Source: Rhodoferax sp. (GTDB lineage Bacteria; Pseudomonadota; Gammaproteobacteria; Burkholderiales; Burkholderiaceae_C). From it: a stretch of DNA of 6,736 nucleotides. The notes under the pieces were generated by a model. That model searched no databases. It saw only the letters and a program-made list of their open reading frames with translations, and was not told the DNA's origin. Made by a program: the position numbers and the translations under genes. This document shows positions 1 through 6,433 of this stretch, one piece after another. Location: the NCBI GenBank assembly GCA_023231075.1, contig JALNWC010000143.1, positions 1-6,736 on the forward strand. Direction: 5' to 3'. The first letter of the stretch is position 1. Every line of letters starts with the position of its first letter.

Positions 1-35
1 ACATCTGCAGTCACAGCAAAACCGCACCAAAGAGC

Positions 36-706
36 ATGATGTCCGCTCAAAAAATCTACGTTGTCGGCCACCGGGGCATGGTCGGCTCGGCAATAGTGCG
101 CCAACTCCAAGCCACCCTCATCATCCGCACCCACGCCGAGCTCGACCTCACCAACCAGGCCATCGTCAACGAATTCTTCCAACAAGAAAAACCCACCCAG
201 GTCTACATGGCCGCAGCCAAAGTGGGCGGCATCCATGCCAACAACACCTACCGGGCCGACCTCATCTACCAAAACCTCATGGTGCAGGCCAACGTGATCG
301 AGGCAGCTTTTCAGCATGGCGTGCAAAAACTGTTGTTTTTGGGCAGCAGCTGCATCTACCCGCGCCTGGCGCCGCAGCCCATGCGTGAAGACGCCTTGTT
401 GACCGGCCCGCTGGAGCCCACCAACTTGTGATGAACCTGCCCAAAGCCGTGTACGACCAGCACACCAGCCCCATGCTGAGCCACATCAACGTCGGCTATG
501 GCAGCGACATCACCATTGCCGAACTGGCGCACGCCGTGAGCGACACCGTGGGCTACCCCGGCCAGATCACTTTTGATGCCACCCAGCCCGACGGCACCCC
601 GCGCAAGCTGATGGACAGCACCCGGTTGAATGCGCTGGGGTGGCAGGCGCAGGTGACTTTACAGGATGGTCTGAAGCAGGCTTACCAGGATTTTCTGACC
701 CTATAG
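36..706 (+). pseudogene. fcl: GDP-L-fucose synthase (GDP-4-keto-6-deoxymannose epimerase/reductase), internally deleted
   Basis: In intact form this NADPH-dependent SDR enzyme converts GDP-4-keto-6-deoxy-D-mannose to GDP-L-fucose in the cytoplasm. The N-terminal part (36-431) keeps the nucleotide-binding motif GHRGMVG (residues 11-17), AAAKVGGI and GSSCIYP; S104 and C106 match E. coli WcaG S107 and C109. It follows the family up to LEPTN and then hits TGA at 429. Family sequence resumes at GTG 428 in another frame with VMNL, PMLSHINVGYG, PDGTPRKLMD and a normal C-terminus ending at TAG 704-706. By alignment from memory with the 321-residue E. coli WcaG, about 90 residues (E134 to about 223) are missing, including catalytic Tyr136 and Lys140 and His179. 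The loss is about 268 bp, so the frame is broken as well. Start: ATG 36 or 39; purine-rich AAAGAG lies just upstream. Identity is secure; inactivity follows from the missing residues. Confidence 0.93.
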
Positions 707-713
707 GGCGTTA

Positions 714-2161
714 ATGAACCTCGCTGCCCTTCAAACCCTCATCGCCGCAGGCGAATCGCAGACGCTGGAACTTAAAAGTCCACGGCAGAGAAAGACCGTG
801 CCTGTCGGAGTCTGTGCGCCTTGGCCAACGGGCAAGGCGGGCAAGTGGTTTTTGGCGTGACGCCATCCGGCAAAGTGGTAGGCCAAAAAGTAACCGACCG
901 CACGCTTGAAGAATTGGCCCACGAGTTTCAGGGGTTCGAGCCACCGGTGAAGCCGCGTCTGCAGCGCATTCCATTATCTGAAAGCGATGCGCTTGGCTTG
1001 GAGGTGCTGCTCGTCCAGGTAGATCGCGCCACGAACGCACCTGTCTCGTACCGCGGCGTGCCTTATGAGCGAGTGCTCAACACCACCCGCATCCTGCCGC
1101 GTGCCAGCTACCAGCGTTTGTTGGCCGAATCCATGCACGCCACTGACCGGTGGGAAATGCAGCCCGCCGTTGGCTGCGAAATCAACACGTTGGACCGCAA
1201 CGAGCTCGTTGTCACCATCGAAGAAGCTATCCGCCGGGGCCGAATGGAAGACCCCGGTACCCGCGACCCCATGGGCTTGTTGCGCGGCTTGGGCCTGCTG
1301 GTGCAAGGGGACCAACTCAGTTGCGCTGCTGTGGCCCTGTTTTGCCAAGACGATCAATCCATCCCGGCGTTTCCTCAATTCAATCTGCGCGTGGCCCGCT
1401 TCAAAGACACCACACGCGACGAATTTCTGGACAACCGCCAATACTCTGGCAACGCCTTTGCCCTGATGCGCCGGGCCGAGCGGTTTTTGATTGACTGGAT
1501 GCCCGTGGCCGGCAAAGTTGTGCCCGGTCAAATGGCCCGCATCGACACCCCCGCGCTGCCTGCGGAGGCCGTTCGCGAAGCACTGGCCAACGCATTTGTG
1601 CACCGCGACTACGCCAGCGCGGCAGGCTCGGTGTCAGTGGCTTTGTATGACGATCGGCTGGAGGTGATCTCGCCTGGCGAGCTGCACTTTGGCCTGACTC
1701 CTGAAATGCTTTACCAGCCGCACGAATCCAGGCCATGGAATCCGTGGATCGCCAGGGTGTTCCATCGTCGTGGCATCATCGAGACTTGGGGACGGGGTAC
1801 GCTAAAAATTGCCAGCCTGATGCAAGCAGCCGGGTTGCCTGTGCCAACCCTGCAAGAGCGAACCGAATCCGTTGTGATGACTTTTGTTTTGCCGCACCAC
1901 CTTGGCGAGGTGAGAAATGTCGGTGTAAATGTCGGTGTAAATGTCGGTGTAAATGGTCTTCTTGCCCATATTCAGGCCAACCCCGGCCAAAGAGCGGGTG
2001 AAATGGCTGTCACTTTCGCGGTAACGCAGCGAACCATCGAACGCTGGCTCAAGCAGCTCAAAGCTCAAGCCCTCATCGAGTTCAAAGGTGCCCCCAAAAC
2101 CGGTGGATACCATCGTATTCCGGGCAAAGAGGCAACCGAAAAGGACGGTGATACCGACTGA
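714..2161 (+). pseudogene. AlbA_2/Schlafen-type ATP-binding DNA-binding protein (COG2865-like), frameshifted near its N-terminus
   Basis: Adding one A in the run at 774-777 restores a 482-residue protein from ATG 714 (AGGG at 705-708 is a plausible ribosome site). As written, frame 714 stops at TGA 858 after 48 codons. Restored numbering: AlbA_2 domain from residue 13, with GESQTLELKKS (13-23) and ANGQGGQVVFGV (38-49). A HATPase_c_4-like domain follows, with EALANAFVHRDY (289-300), ISPGEL (about 319) and the SRPWNPWIARVF...GIIETWGRGT block (about 340-363). Then come three VGVN repeats (403-414) and a winged-helix C-terminus containing VTQRTIERWLKQL. Proteins of this family are mostly annotated as putative transcriptional regulators or DNA-binding ATPases, and their function is poorly known. 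The 446-residue open part begins only at TTG 821, inside the conserved core of the domain, so it is not a credible independent start. It begins 7 bp after fcl. A sequencing error is the main alternative to a true frameshift. Confidence 0.85.
1919..1954 (+). repeat. In-frame 12-bp tandem repeat encoding VGVN x3
   Basis: The unit GTCGGTGTAAAT occurs three times without mismatch; the repeat phase can be extended leftward to AAATG at 1915. Each unit encodes Val-Gly-Val-Asn and forms the linker between the ATPase-like domain and the C-terminal winged helix of the COG2865-like gene. Gain or loss of a unit keeps the frame, so copy number can vary without breaking the protein. From memory, similar VGVN runs occur at this linker in other members of the family. 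Confidence 0.95.
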
Positions 2162-2189
2162 AATTTGCCCACGATTATCCTGTGCTCAC

Positions 2190-2420
2190 ATGCGCCTACG
2201 TACTGATCAAATCCAGGCCATACGCTACGCTGCGACCGCCACTTTTGGTGAGGACACGGCGGTGTGGCTATTTGGCCCACACTACAGACATCCATATCCA
2301 ATCAAGGGCGTTCCTCTGCGCCTTTTCGTCGGCGAGTTTGCGCCATTTGATGCCATTTTGTGTGGCGGCAGCTCAGATGAATTTGATCAAAATGCCCAAA
2401 ACTGCCCGCTTACCTCGTAA
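2190..2420 (+). pseudogene. MNT-type nucleotidyltransferase, N-terminal remnant
   Basis: From ATG 2190 the first 29 residues (MRLRTDQIQAIRYAATATFG, then EDTAVWLFG) match the start of small MNT/Pol-beta-type nucleotidyltransferases, which in many bacteria pair with HEPN proteins as toxin-antitoxin modules. The family continues with a GS-x-arginine-rich loop and a DxD metal-binding motif (GSRxxD...GDIDL). Here that stretch reads PHYRHPYPIKGV, with neither serine nor DxD in frame. Nothing after about 2277 looks like the family, and the frame closes at TAA 2418-2420 after 76 codons, inside the beginning of the flippase gene. The next frame contains TTDIHI at about 2281-2298, which could be a worn trace of GDIDL, but this is too short to rely on. 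No HEPN partner is visible. Best read as a truncated, non-functional remnant; a small unrelated ORF is the alternative. Confidence 0.6.
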
Positions 2421-3750
2421 ATTCTTCAACTCTGCCCTATGGTCGCTCATGGGCACCGTGGTGCCCATGTTTGCTGCATTGGCGGCAGTACCTTGGTTGA
2501 TGCGCTATATGGGGCAGGAGCGGTTGGGGGTGTTGTCATTGGTGTGGGTGGTGGTTGGCTACTTCAGTTTTCTGGACATGGGCCTGGGCCGGGCGGTGAC
2601 GGTGGCGGTTGCTGCAGCGCGGGCAGGTGGGCAGCGTGCGGTGGCGGATGAAATACATGTGTTGGGATCGGCTTCAGTGTTGCTGATGGTGGTTGGCGTG
2701 GTGATGGCTGCGGTGCTTGGCATTTGCGTCGCAATTTGGGGCACACCTTTTAAGCTAAGTTCAACTGCCTTGGTCGCTGAAGTGCATTTGGCTCTGCTAT
2801 GGACATTGCCTAGCTTGCCGCTGCTGCTCTTGTCTTCGGCACTCCGAGGCCATCTGGAGGGTGTGGGGGCATTCAGAGCGTTGAACATGCTTCGTATCCC
2901 CACCGGCATATTGCTTGTGGTCGGCCCCTGTCTTACCGCATTATTTTCTCCCAGCCTGGTCTGGGCTTGCCTCGGTATTTTCTTGGTGCGTGTGTTGCAT
3001 CTGCTTGTTTTGTGGGCATTGGTAGCCGCTGAAATTGGGCACGGTATGACCACTATGCCTGCTGCGTTGCTACGGCACAGCACCTTGTCTTGGCTGCGTC
3101 GCCTGTTGTCCTTCGGCGGTTGGGTCACGGTGAGCAACGTGGTCGGCCCTGTGATCGTTTATGTTGACCGGTTTGTGATTGGTGCTACCTTGGCTGCCAG
3201 TTCGGTGGCAGTGTATGCCGTGCCGTTTGACATGGTGTCGCGTTTGCCGGTGCTGGTCGCTGCCCTGTGCAGCGTGTTGTTGCCTGAATTGGCGCGGCTG
3301 TCGAGTTTGGCCGCAGCAACTGATCCAGGCGCCCTGCACCAGGCGCATCAATTGGTCAGACGGTCAAGTATTTTCAGTGCGGCCGTGGTGGCGTTTCTGG
3401 TGGTGCTGGGGGGGGTGGCCGCGCCCTGGGCGCTGACGCTGTGGTTGGGTGCCGACTTTGCGCAACAAAGTGCCACGCTCACGCAGATTTTGCTTTTGGC
3501 TTTTGGTGTGAATGCGGTGGCGCAAATTCCATTTACCGCCTTGCAGGCTGTTGGCAAGGTTCGGGCGGTCGCCCTGTTGCATTCTGCCGAGTTGATTCCC
3601 TACGCACTGCTGGTGTTTTTTGCTATTTCACGGCTGGGTCTCGTTGGCGCGGCGTGGGCCTGGCTGCTGAGAAGCATCGTAGACTACGGCGTTTTGGCCT
3701 GGATGTGGCACAAACAGTCCCAAAGCCCGCCGACTGGCATCAAATTTTGA
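2377..3750 (+). CDS. Wzx-like polysaccharide/oligosaccharide flippase (MOP superfamily)
   Basis: A 457-residue, very hydrophobic inner-membrane protein with roughly 12-14 apparent membrane segments. Wzx-type flippases move undecaprenyl-linked sugar units to the periplasmic face for polymerisation. Supporting features: a short basic N-terminus (KMPKTARLPRKFFNS), the first helix LMGTVVPMFAALAAVPWLM, then a GQERLGVLSLVWVVVGYFSF segment followed by LDMGLGRAVT, a typical N-terminal signature of this family (usually FDxGxGRA). Helices are separated by short loops and the protein ends soon after the last one. Length fits the family (400-500 residues). Start: the frame is open further upstream, but that stretch overlaps the nucleotidyltransferase remnant and reads as non-family sequence. 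ATG 2377 places about 20 residues before the first helix; ATG 2392 is equally possible, and neither has a strong ribosome site. An eight-G run lies at 3408-3415. The methyltransferase starts 12 bp downstream. The exact substrate cannot be told. Confidence 0.88.
   Translation: MNLIKMPKTARLPRKFFNSALWSLMGTVVPMFAALAAVPWLMRYMGQERLGVLSLVWVVVGYFSFLDMGLGRAVTVAVAAARAGGQRAVADEIHVLGSASVLLMVVGVVMAAVLGICVAIWGTPFKLSSTALVAEVHLALLWTLPSLPLLLLSSALRGHLEGVGAFRALNMLRIPTGILLVVGPCLTALFSPSLVWACLGIFLVRVLHLLVLWALVAAEIGHGMTTMPAALLRHSTLSWLRRLLSFGGWVTVSNVVGPVIVYVDRFVIGATLAASSVAVYAVPFDMVSRLPVLVAALCSVLLPELARLSSLAAATDPGALHQAHQLVRRSSIFSAAVVAFLVVLGGVAAPWALTLWLGADFAQQSATLTQILLLAFGVNAVAQIPFTALQAVGKVRAVALLHSAELIPYALLVFFAISRLGLVGAAWAWLLRSIVDYGVLAWMWHKQSQSPPTGIKF
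2448..2469. repeat. Perfect 10-bp inverted repeat with 2-bp spacer inside the flippase gene
   Basis: The arms CATGGGCACC (2448-2457) and GGTGCCCATG (2460-2469) are exact reverse complements around GT. The element encodes about residues 25-31 (MGTVVPM), roughly 70 bp into the gene. In mRNA it would form a strong short hairpin. It has no following T-run, so it is not an intrinsic terminator. It could be a chance result of the codons. Confidence 0.9.
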
Positions 3751-3762
3751 GATTTTTGGGAT

Positions 3763-4419
3763 ATGCAAAGTTATTCAACTAAATCAGGTGACTACTTTGC
3801 GCATGCGCGCAGAGAGATTGAGCCTTTGTTGCCCCACGAATGCGGTCGCGTGCTTGAGATTGGTTGTGGCTCTGGGGCTACATTGGGGTGGCTGAAGCAG
3901 AAATACCAAGGACTTCAGGCCGTGGGGCTTGAAATGGTTTCTGATGCTGCCAACGTCGCCGCCCAATACGCGGACAGTGTGCATTGCATGGATATTGAAA
4001 GCCAGCCGTCTCCGCATGCTCTGGGTCATTTCGATCTGATTATTTGTCTTGATGTACTCGAACACTTGGTGGATCCATGGGTTGTGATCGATCGGTTTGT
4101 GAAGGATCATTTAGTCGATGGCGGCATTTTGATCCTTAGCTTACCCAATGTGCGGCACTTTAGCGTGGTGCTGCCTTTGTTGACACAGGGTCGTTGGGAC
4201 TATGCGGATGACGGTGTGTTAGATCGCACACATCTGCGGTTCTTTACAAGGCGTAGCGCGCTCAAGTTGGCGGAGTCCCTAGGTTCAGTCGATGCCGTTC
4301 ATGCGACCGGATTGGAGAAATGGAGAAAGACTTGGTGGTTGAATTTTACCACCTTGTCGATATTTAAATCATTTTTTGAATATCAGTACCTTATACGGGT
4401 TACTAAAGCTATGAGTTGA
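3763..4419 (+). CDS. Class I SAM-dependent methyltransferase (Methyltransf_23/UbiG-like) of a polysaccharide cluster
   Basis: A 218-residue soluble protein with a Rossmann-type methyltransferase core. Motif I is VLEIGCGSGA (residues 30-39), the SAM-binding glycine loop. An acidic residue follows at the end of strand 2 (GLEMVSDA). Motif post-I/II is FDLIICLDVLEHL (about 90-102), and the strand-5 region is GGILILSLPNVRH (about 120-132). DRTHLRFFT (154-162) is a motif I recall from methyltransferases in O-antigen and capsule loci. It probably methylates a sugar or glycan terminus, or acts on a sugar-nucleotide intermediate; the acceptor cannot be told from sequence. ATG 3763 follows the flippase stop by 12 bp with a weak GGGA upstream, so co-transcription with the flippase is likely. 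The length is near normal and all expected motifs are present. Confidence 0.9.
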   Translation: MQSYSTKSGDYFAHARREIEPLLPHECGRVLEIGCGSGATLGWLKQKYQGLQAVGLEMVSDAANVAAQYADSVHCMDIESQPSPHALGHFDLIICLDVLEHLVDPWVVIDRFVKDHLVDGGILILSLPNVRHFSVVLPLLTQGRWDYADDGVLDRTHLRFFTRRSALKLAESLGSVDAVHATGLEKWRKTWWLNFTTLSIFKSFFEYQYLIRVTKAMS

Positions 4420-4481
4420 GCTAATTATTTACGATTAAGTTCCATGTGAAGGAATTTTTTTGAGTTTATTTTGTTAATGTA
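4420..4481. other. AT-rich 62-bp gap without a recognisable element
   Basis: This is the only real gap in the right-hand gene run and the most AT-rich stretch sampled (the line from 4441 has 13 G/C of 60). It holds AAGGAA (4449-4454) followed by a T7 run, but that purine stretch is too far from ATG 4482 (27 bases) to serve it. I find no convincing -35/-10 pair and no hairpin. It marks the point where base composition drops. Confidence 0.6.
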
Positions 4482-5315
4482 ATGTTTAATTTTAATGATG
4501 TTCATGTTGTTGCATGTTGTTACTCATTTACGGCACAAGAGCTGAGAGTAGCTTTGATTCAGTTGGCCCTTAAATTGAAAATTCGGTTTGTTGGTGTGAT
4601 TGTTGATAATAAAAGGAGGGAGTTGCCTGCAGATGATGGTGATTGGATTTTTATCCATGGAAGCAACTCTGATCATGATTTTTCAGCATATTTAGAAGGG
4701 CTTAGTCGTTCTACTGCACTGACGGAGGTAATTTTGTTCCTGAATGACAGCCTCTTTATAAGTCGGGGGGCATTTGTCAATTTGCGTGAGTTGATGTACT
4801 ACAAAAATTTGCTTGCTCAACTTCAGGTACCTGCCATATGTGGCAGAACGGATCGCTATACCATGCTGTGTCACCGGAATGTCTGGAGTCACCTACCGAT
4901 GTACGTTTCTTCCTATGGTTTTATGCTTAATCGCTTCGCTTTCGCCACGCTATTGGCGCTACCCAGTTACGCTGATACTGATGGTGTGAGGCGCGATTTG
5001 GATGTAAGTCATAAAAATTGGGGTGCGAACTTGCCCGCGAATTTTCGGGAGTTTATACGTGCTTTTATACAATATGGTCATCCTGCCTTTGCTTGGCCCG
5101 GCCTAAGGCGATACGCAGTCGATGAGCGTTTATTTGCAATCAAGGCGCGATGCATTTACTTTGAACATCGTTTGTCAGGTGAGATTTCTCGTGATGGTTG
5201 TCTAATCTCAACGAATACCCGCCTAATACCGCGTTGGCGCATTTATTTGGCTGAAAAGCTCACATCTTGGCGTGGTTTGAGATTTTTCCAATCAAGGATT
5301 TGGTGGGGTAGATGA
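4482..5315 (+). CDS. Unassigned polysaccharide-cluster protein, possibly RgpF-like glycosyltransferase
   Basis: A 277-residue protein I cannot place with certainty. It starts with a strand-like stretch (DVHVVACCYS) and has no signal peptide or membrane helix. Later blocks are EVILFLNDSLFISRG (NDS at residues 88-90), ICGRTDRY (about 120-127) and a YVSSYGFMLNR block (about 142-152), and the C-terminus is basic and Trp-rich. The order 'NDS, then a (G/R)TD turn, then SYx(F)' resembles rhamnan-synthesis RgpF-type proteins (NDS ... TD ... QSYF), which act in cell-surface glycan assembly. This likeness is by eye and weak. ATG 4482 is the first start after an in-frame TGA at 4461; no good ribosome site precedes it. 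The stop overlaps the next start as ATGA, so it is probably translated together with the following glycosyltransferase. Its AT-rich codon use differs from the genes on the left. Gene reality is near certain; function is a guess. Confidence 0.8.
   Translation: MFNFNDVHVVACCYSFTAQELRVALIQLALKLKIRFVGVIVDNKRRELPADDGDWIFIHGSNSDHDFSAYLEGLSRSTALTEVILFLNDSLFISRGAFVNLRELMYYKNLLAQLQVPAICGRTDRYTMLCHRNVWSHLPMYVSSYGFMLNRFAFATLLALPSYADTDGVRRDLDVSHKNWGANLPANFREFIRAFIQYGHPAFAWPGLRRYAVDERLFAIKARCIYFEHRLSGEISRDGCLISTNTRLIPRWRIYLAEKLTSWRGLRFFQSRIWWGR
5300..5315 (+). promoter_or_regulatory. Coupled stop/start (ATGA) with G-rich leader TTGGTGGGGTA
   Basis: TGA 5313-5315 of the 277-residue gene overlaps ATG 5312-5314 of the GT4-like gene. 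The 11 bases before it (5300-5310) are repeated exactly before the next gene junction at 6420-6430. The arrangement suggests translational coupling. The G-rich stretch sits too close to the ATG to be a classic ribosome site. Confidence 0.6.
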
Positions 5316-6433
5316 ATAAGCCAAATTTATTGTTTGTTACCTCCGCACACCCTGGTGGCAGTGGGTTCATCGGGGCTGGTGAGGGTGTGTGCGAAGCTAG
5401 TTTACGCAAATGGGTATCGGAGGGGTTCGATGTGCATGTACTTTGTTTTGCATCGCATCGACAATATGCCAACCCTGCTGTGGTTGATTTGTGTGCCAGT
5501 TATAAAACATTTAATCAAAGTGCGGCGGATTCGTTGCTAGGTATTATTCGAGGGTTGCGTTGGGGTAGTTTGCTGGCGCCATGGTTTTTCACGCGTAGTA
5601 GCGAGAAAAATATTATTATTATTAAAAAGACTTTGACGGTCTTGGGAAATTGCCGGATTTGGTTCGATTTTGCTTCGTGCTTGGGGTTTGTTCCATATTT
5701 TACCGGTACGGAAATTGATTATTTTGTACACGATGTGGTATCCCAAAATATTAGTCGACGTGCTTTTCTTGGTGTTTTCTCAAGTCAGGTTTCTAAAACT
5801 GAAAAACGACTGATTTCATATGTAACTCGTTGTCATGTTCTGTCCGAAAAGGACATGCTGCTTTTGCGAAGTTTGGAATTTATCGGTGAAATAGTTATAA
5901 GTGAGCCAAAGGATCAGCGCCCAGGTACGGTCATCAATGGACGACCGATTTCAACTATTCTTCCATATTTTGAAGGCGGTTGTAATCTCGTTTTTTTTGG
6001 TAATATGCAACGACCAGAGAATCATTGGTCGATGATGCACTTTATCATATTCCAGTTTTATTTGATTCGACGTGTTTTTCCTCAAGCTAAACTTTGGATT
6101 CTCGGACTGCAACCAAGACTGTCACTTAGATTGTTGGCAAAGGTTGTGAACGGCGTTGTTGTGACTGGCGCGATTGATGATCCGGTTCCAGCGCTTAGGG
6201 CTGCAACGCTGTGTGTCGCACCACTCCGTCTAGGTGCAGGGGTGAAGATCAAAGTACTTCAAATGCTCGACGCAGGTGCGACGGTTATAGCGACGCCTGT
6301 TGCATCCGAGGGCATTGCGATGAATGAGCGGTTAGTCGTTGTCAAAGAATCTGAGTTCGTGAACATGGTTTGCTTGTATCTTGCGAACTTACCTGTGACC
6401 GGGCACGAGCAAAAGCAGGTTGGTGGGGTATGA
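5312..6433 (+). CDS. GT4-like glycosyltransferase (Glyco_trans_1_4 type)
   Basis: A 373-residue GT-B-fold glycosyltransferase, expected to transfer a sugar from a nucleotide donor to a growing glycan on the cytoplasmic side. The N-terminal domain begins NLLFVTSAHPGGSGFIGAGEG (a glycine-rich acceptor-domain loop, residues 5-25). The C-terminal donor domain starts with LVFFGNMQRPENHWS (226 on), as in Glyco_trans_1_4 proteins (usually F(V/F)G(S/N)Mxxxp(E)N). It continues with AKLWILGLQPR, VVVTGAIDDPVPALRAATLCVAPLRLGAGVKIK split by the usual DV/DD-P turn, LQMLDAGATVIAT and VASEGI (330-335). The glycine-rich APLRLGAGVKIKVL segment (303-316) is the donor-phosphate region; an E in the usual KVLE position is replaced by Q317. 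It overlaps both neighbours by ATGA. Four consecutive ATT codons (near 5610) and a T8 run (5991-5998) are notable low-complexity tracts. Donor and acceptor are not determinable. Confidence 0.88.
   Translation: MNKPNLLFVTSAHPGGSGFIGAGEGVCEASLRKWVSEGFDVHVLCFASHRQYANPAVVDLCASYKTFNQSAADSLLGIIRGLRWGSLLAPWFFTRSSEKNIIIIKKTLTVLGNCRIWFDFASCLGFVPYFTGTEIDYFVHDVVSQNISRRAFLGVFSSQVSKTEKRLISYVTRCHVLSEKDMLLLRSLEFIGEIVISEPKDQRPGTVINGRPISTILPYFEGGCNLVFFGNMQRPENHWSMMHFIIFQFYLIRRVFPQAKLWILGLQPRLSLRLLAKVVNGVVVTGAIDDPVPALRAATLCVAPLRLGAGVKIKVLQMLDAGATVIATPVASEGIAMNERLVVVKESEFVNMVCLYLANLPVTGHEQKQVGGV
6420..6433 (+). promoter_or_regulatory. Coupled stop/start (ATGA) with the same G-rich leader
   Basis: ATG 6430 of the GT2-like gene overlaps the TGA 6431-6433 of the preceding gene. 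TTGGTGGGGTA (6420-6430) repeats the leader of the upstream junction. Coupled translation is the likely consequence. Confidence 0.6.

Noticed and set aside
1..39. Frame-1 open stretch ending at TGA 37-39, overlapping the fcl ATG, as the end of an upstream gmd
   Set aside because: The 12 residues do not resemble the usual GDP-mannose dehydratase C-terminus and are too few to judge.
974..1603. 209-codon open frame on the - strand
   Set aside because: It lies opposite the well-supported COG2865-like coding frame, has no family motifs, and is typical of a high-GC shadow frame.
2182..2376. Upstream GTG start extending the flippase to 522 residues
   Set aside because: The added 65 residues overlap the nucleotidyltransferase remnant in another frame, do not look like a flippase N-terminus, and would place a long tail before the first membrane helix.
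4416..4444. Possible promoter (TTGAGC with a downstream -10)
   Set aside because: At 17-bp spacing the -10 position reads GTTCCA, which is not a credible -10 box.
4449..4477. Tiny leader ORF (TTG 4460 to TAA 4477) after AAGGAA
   Set aside because: Five codons from a weak start in an AT-rich gap; nothing beyond chance supports it.
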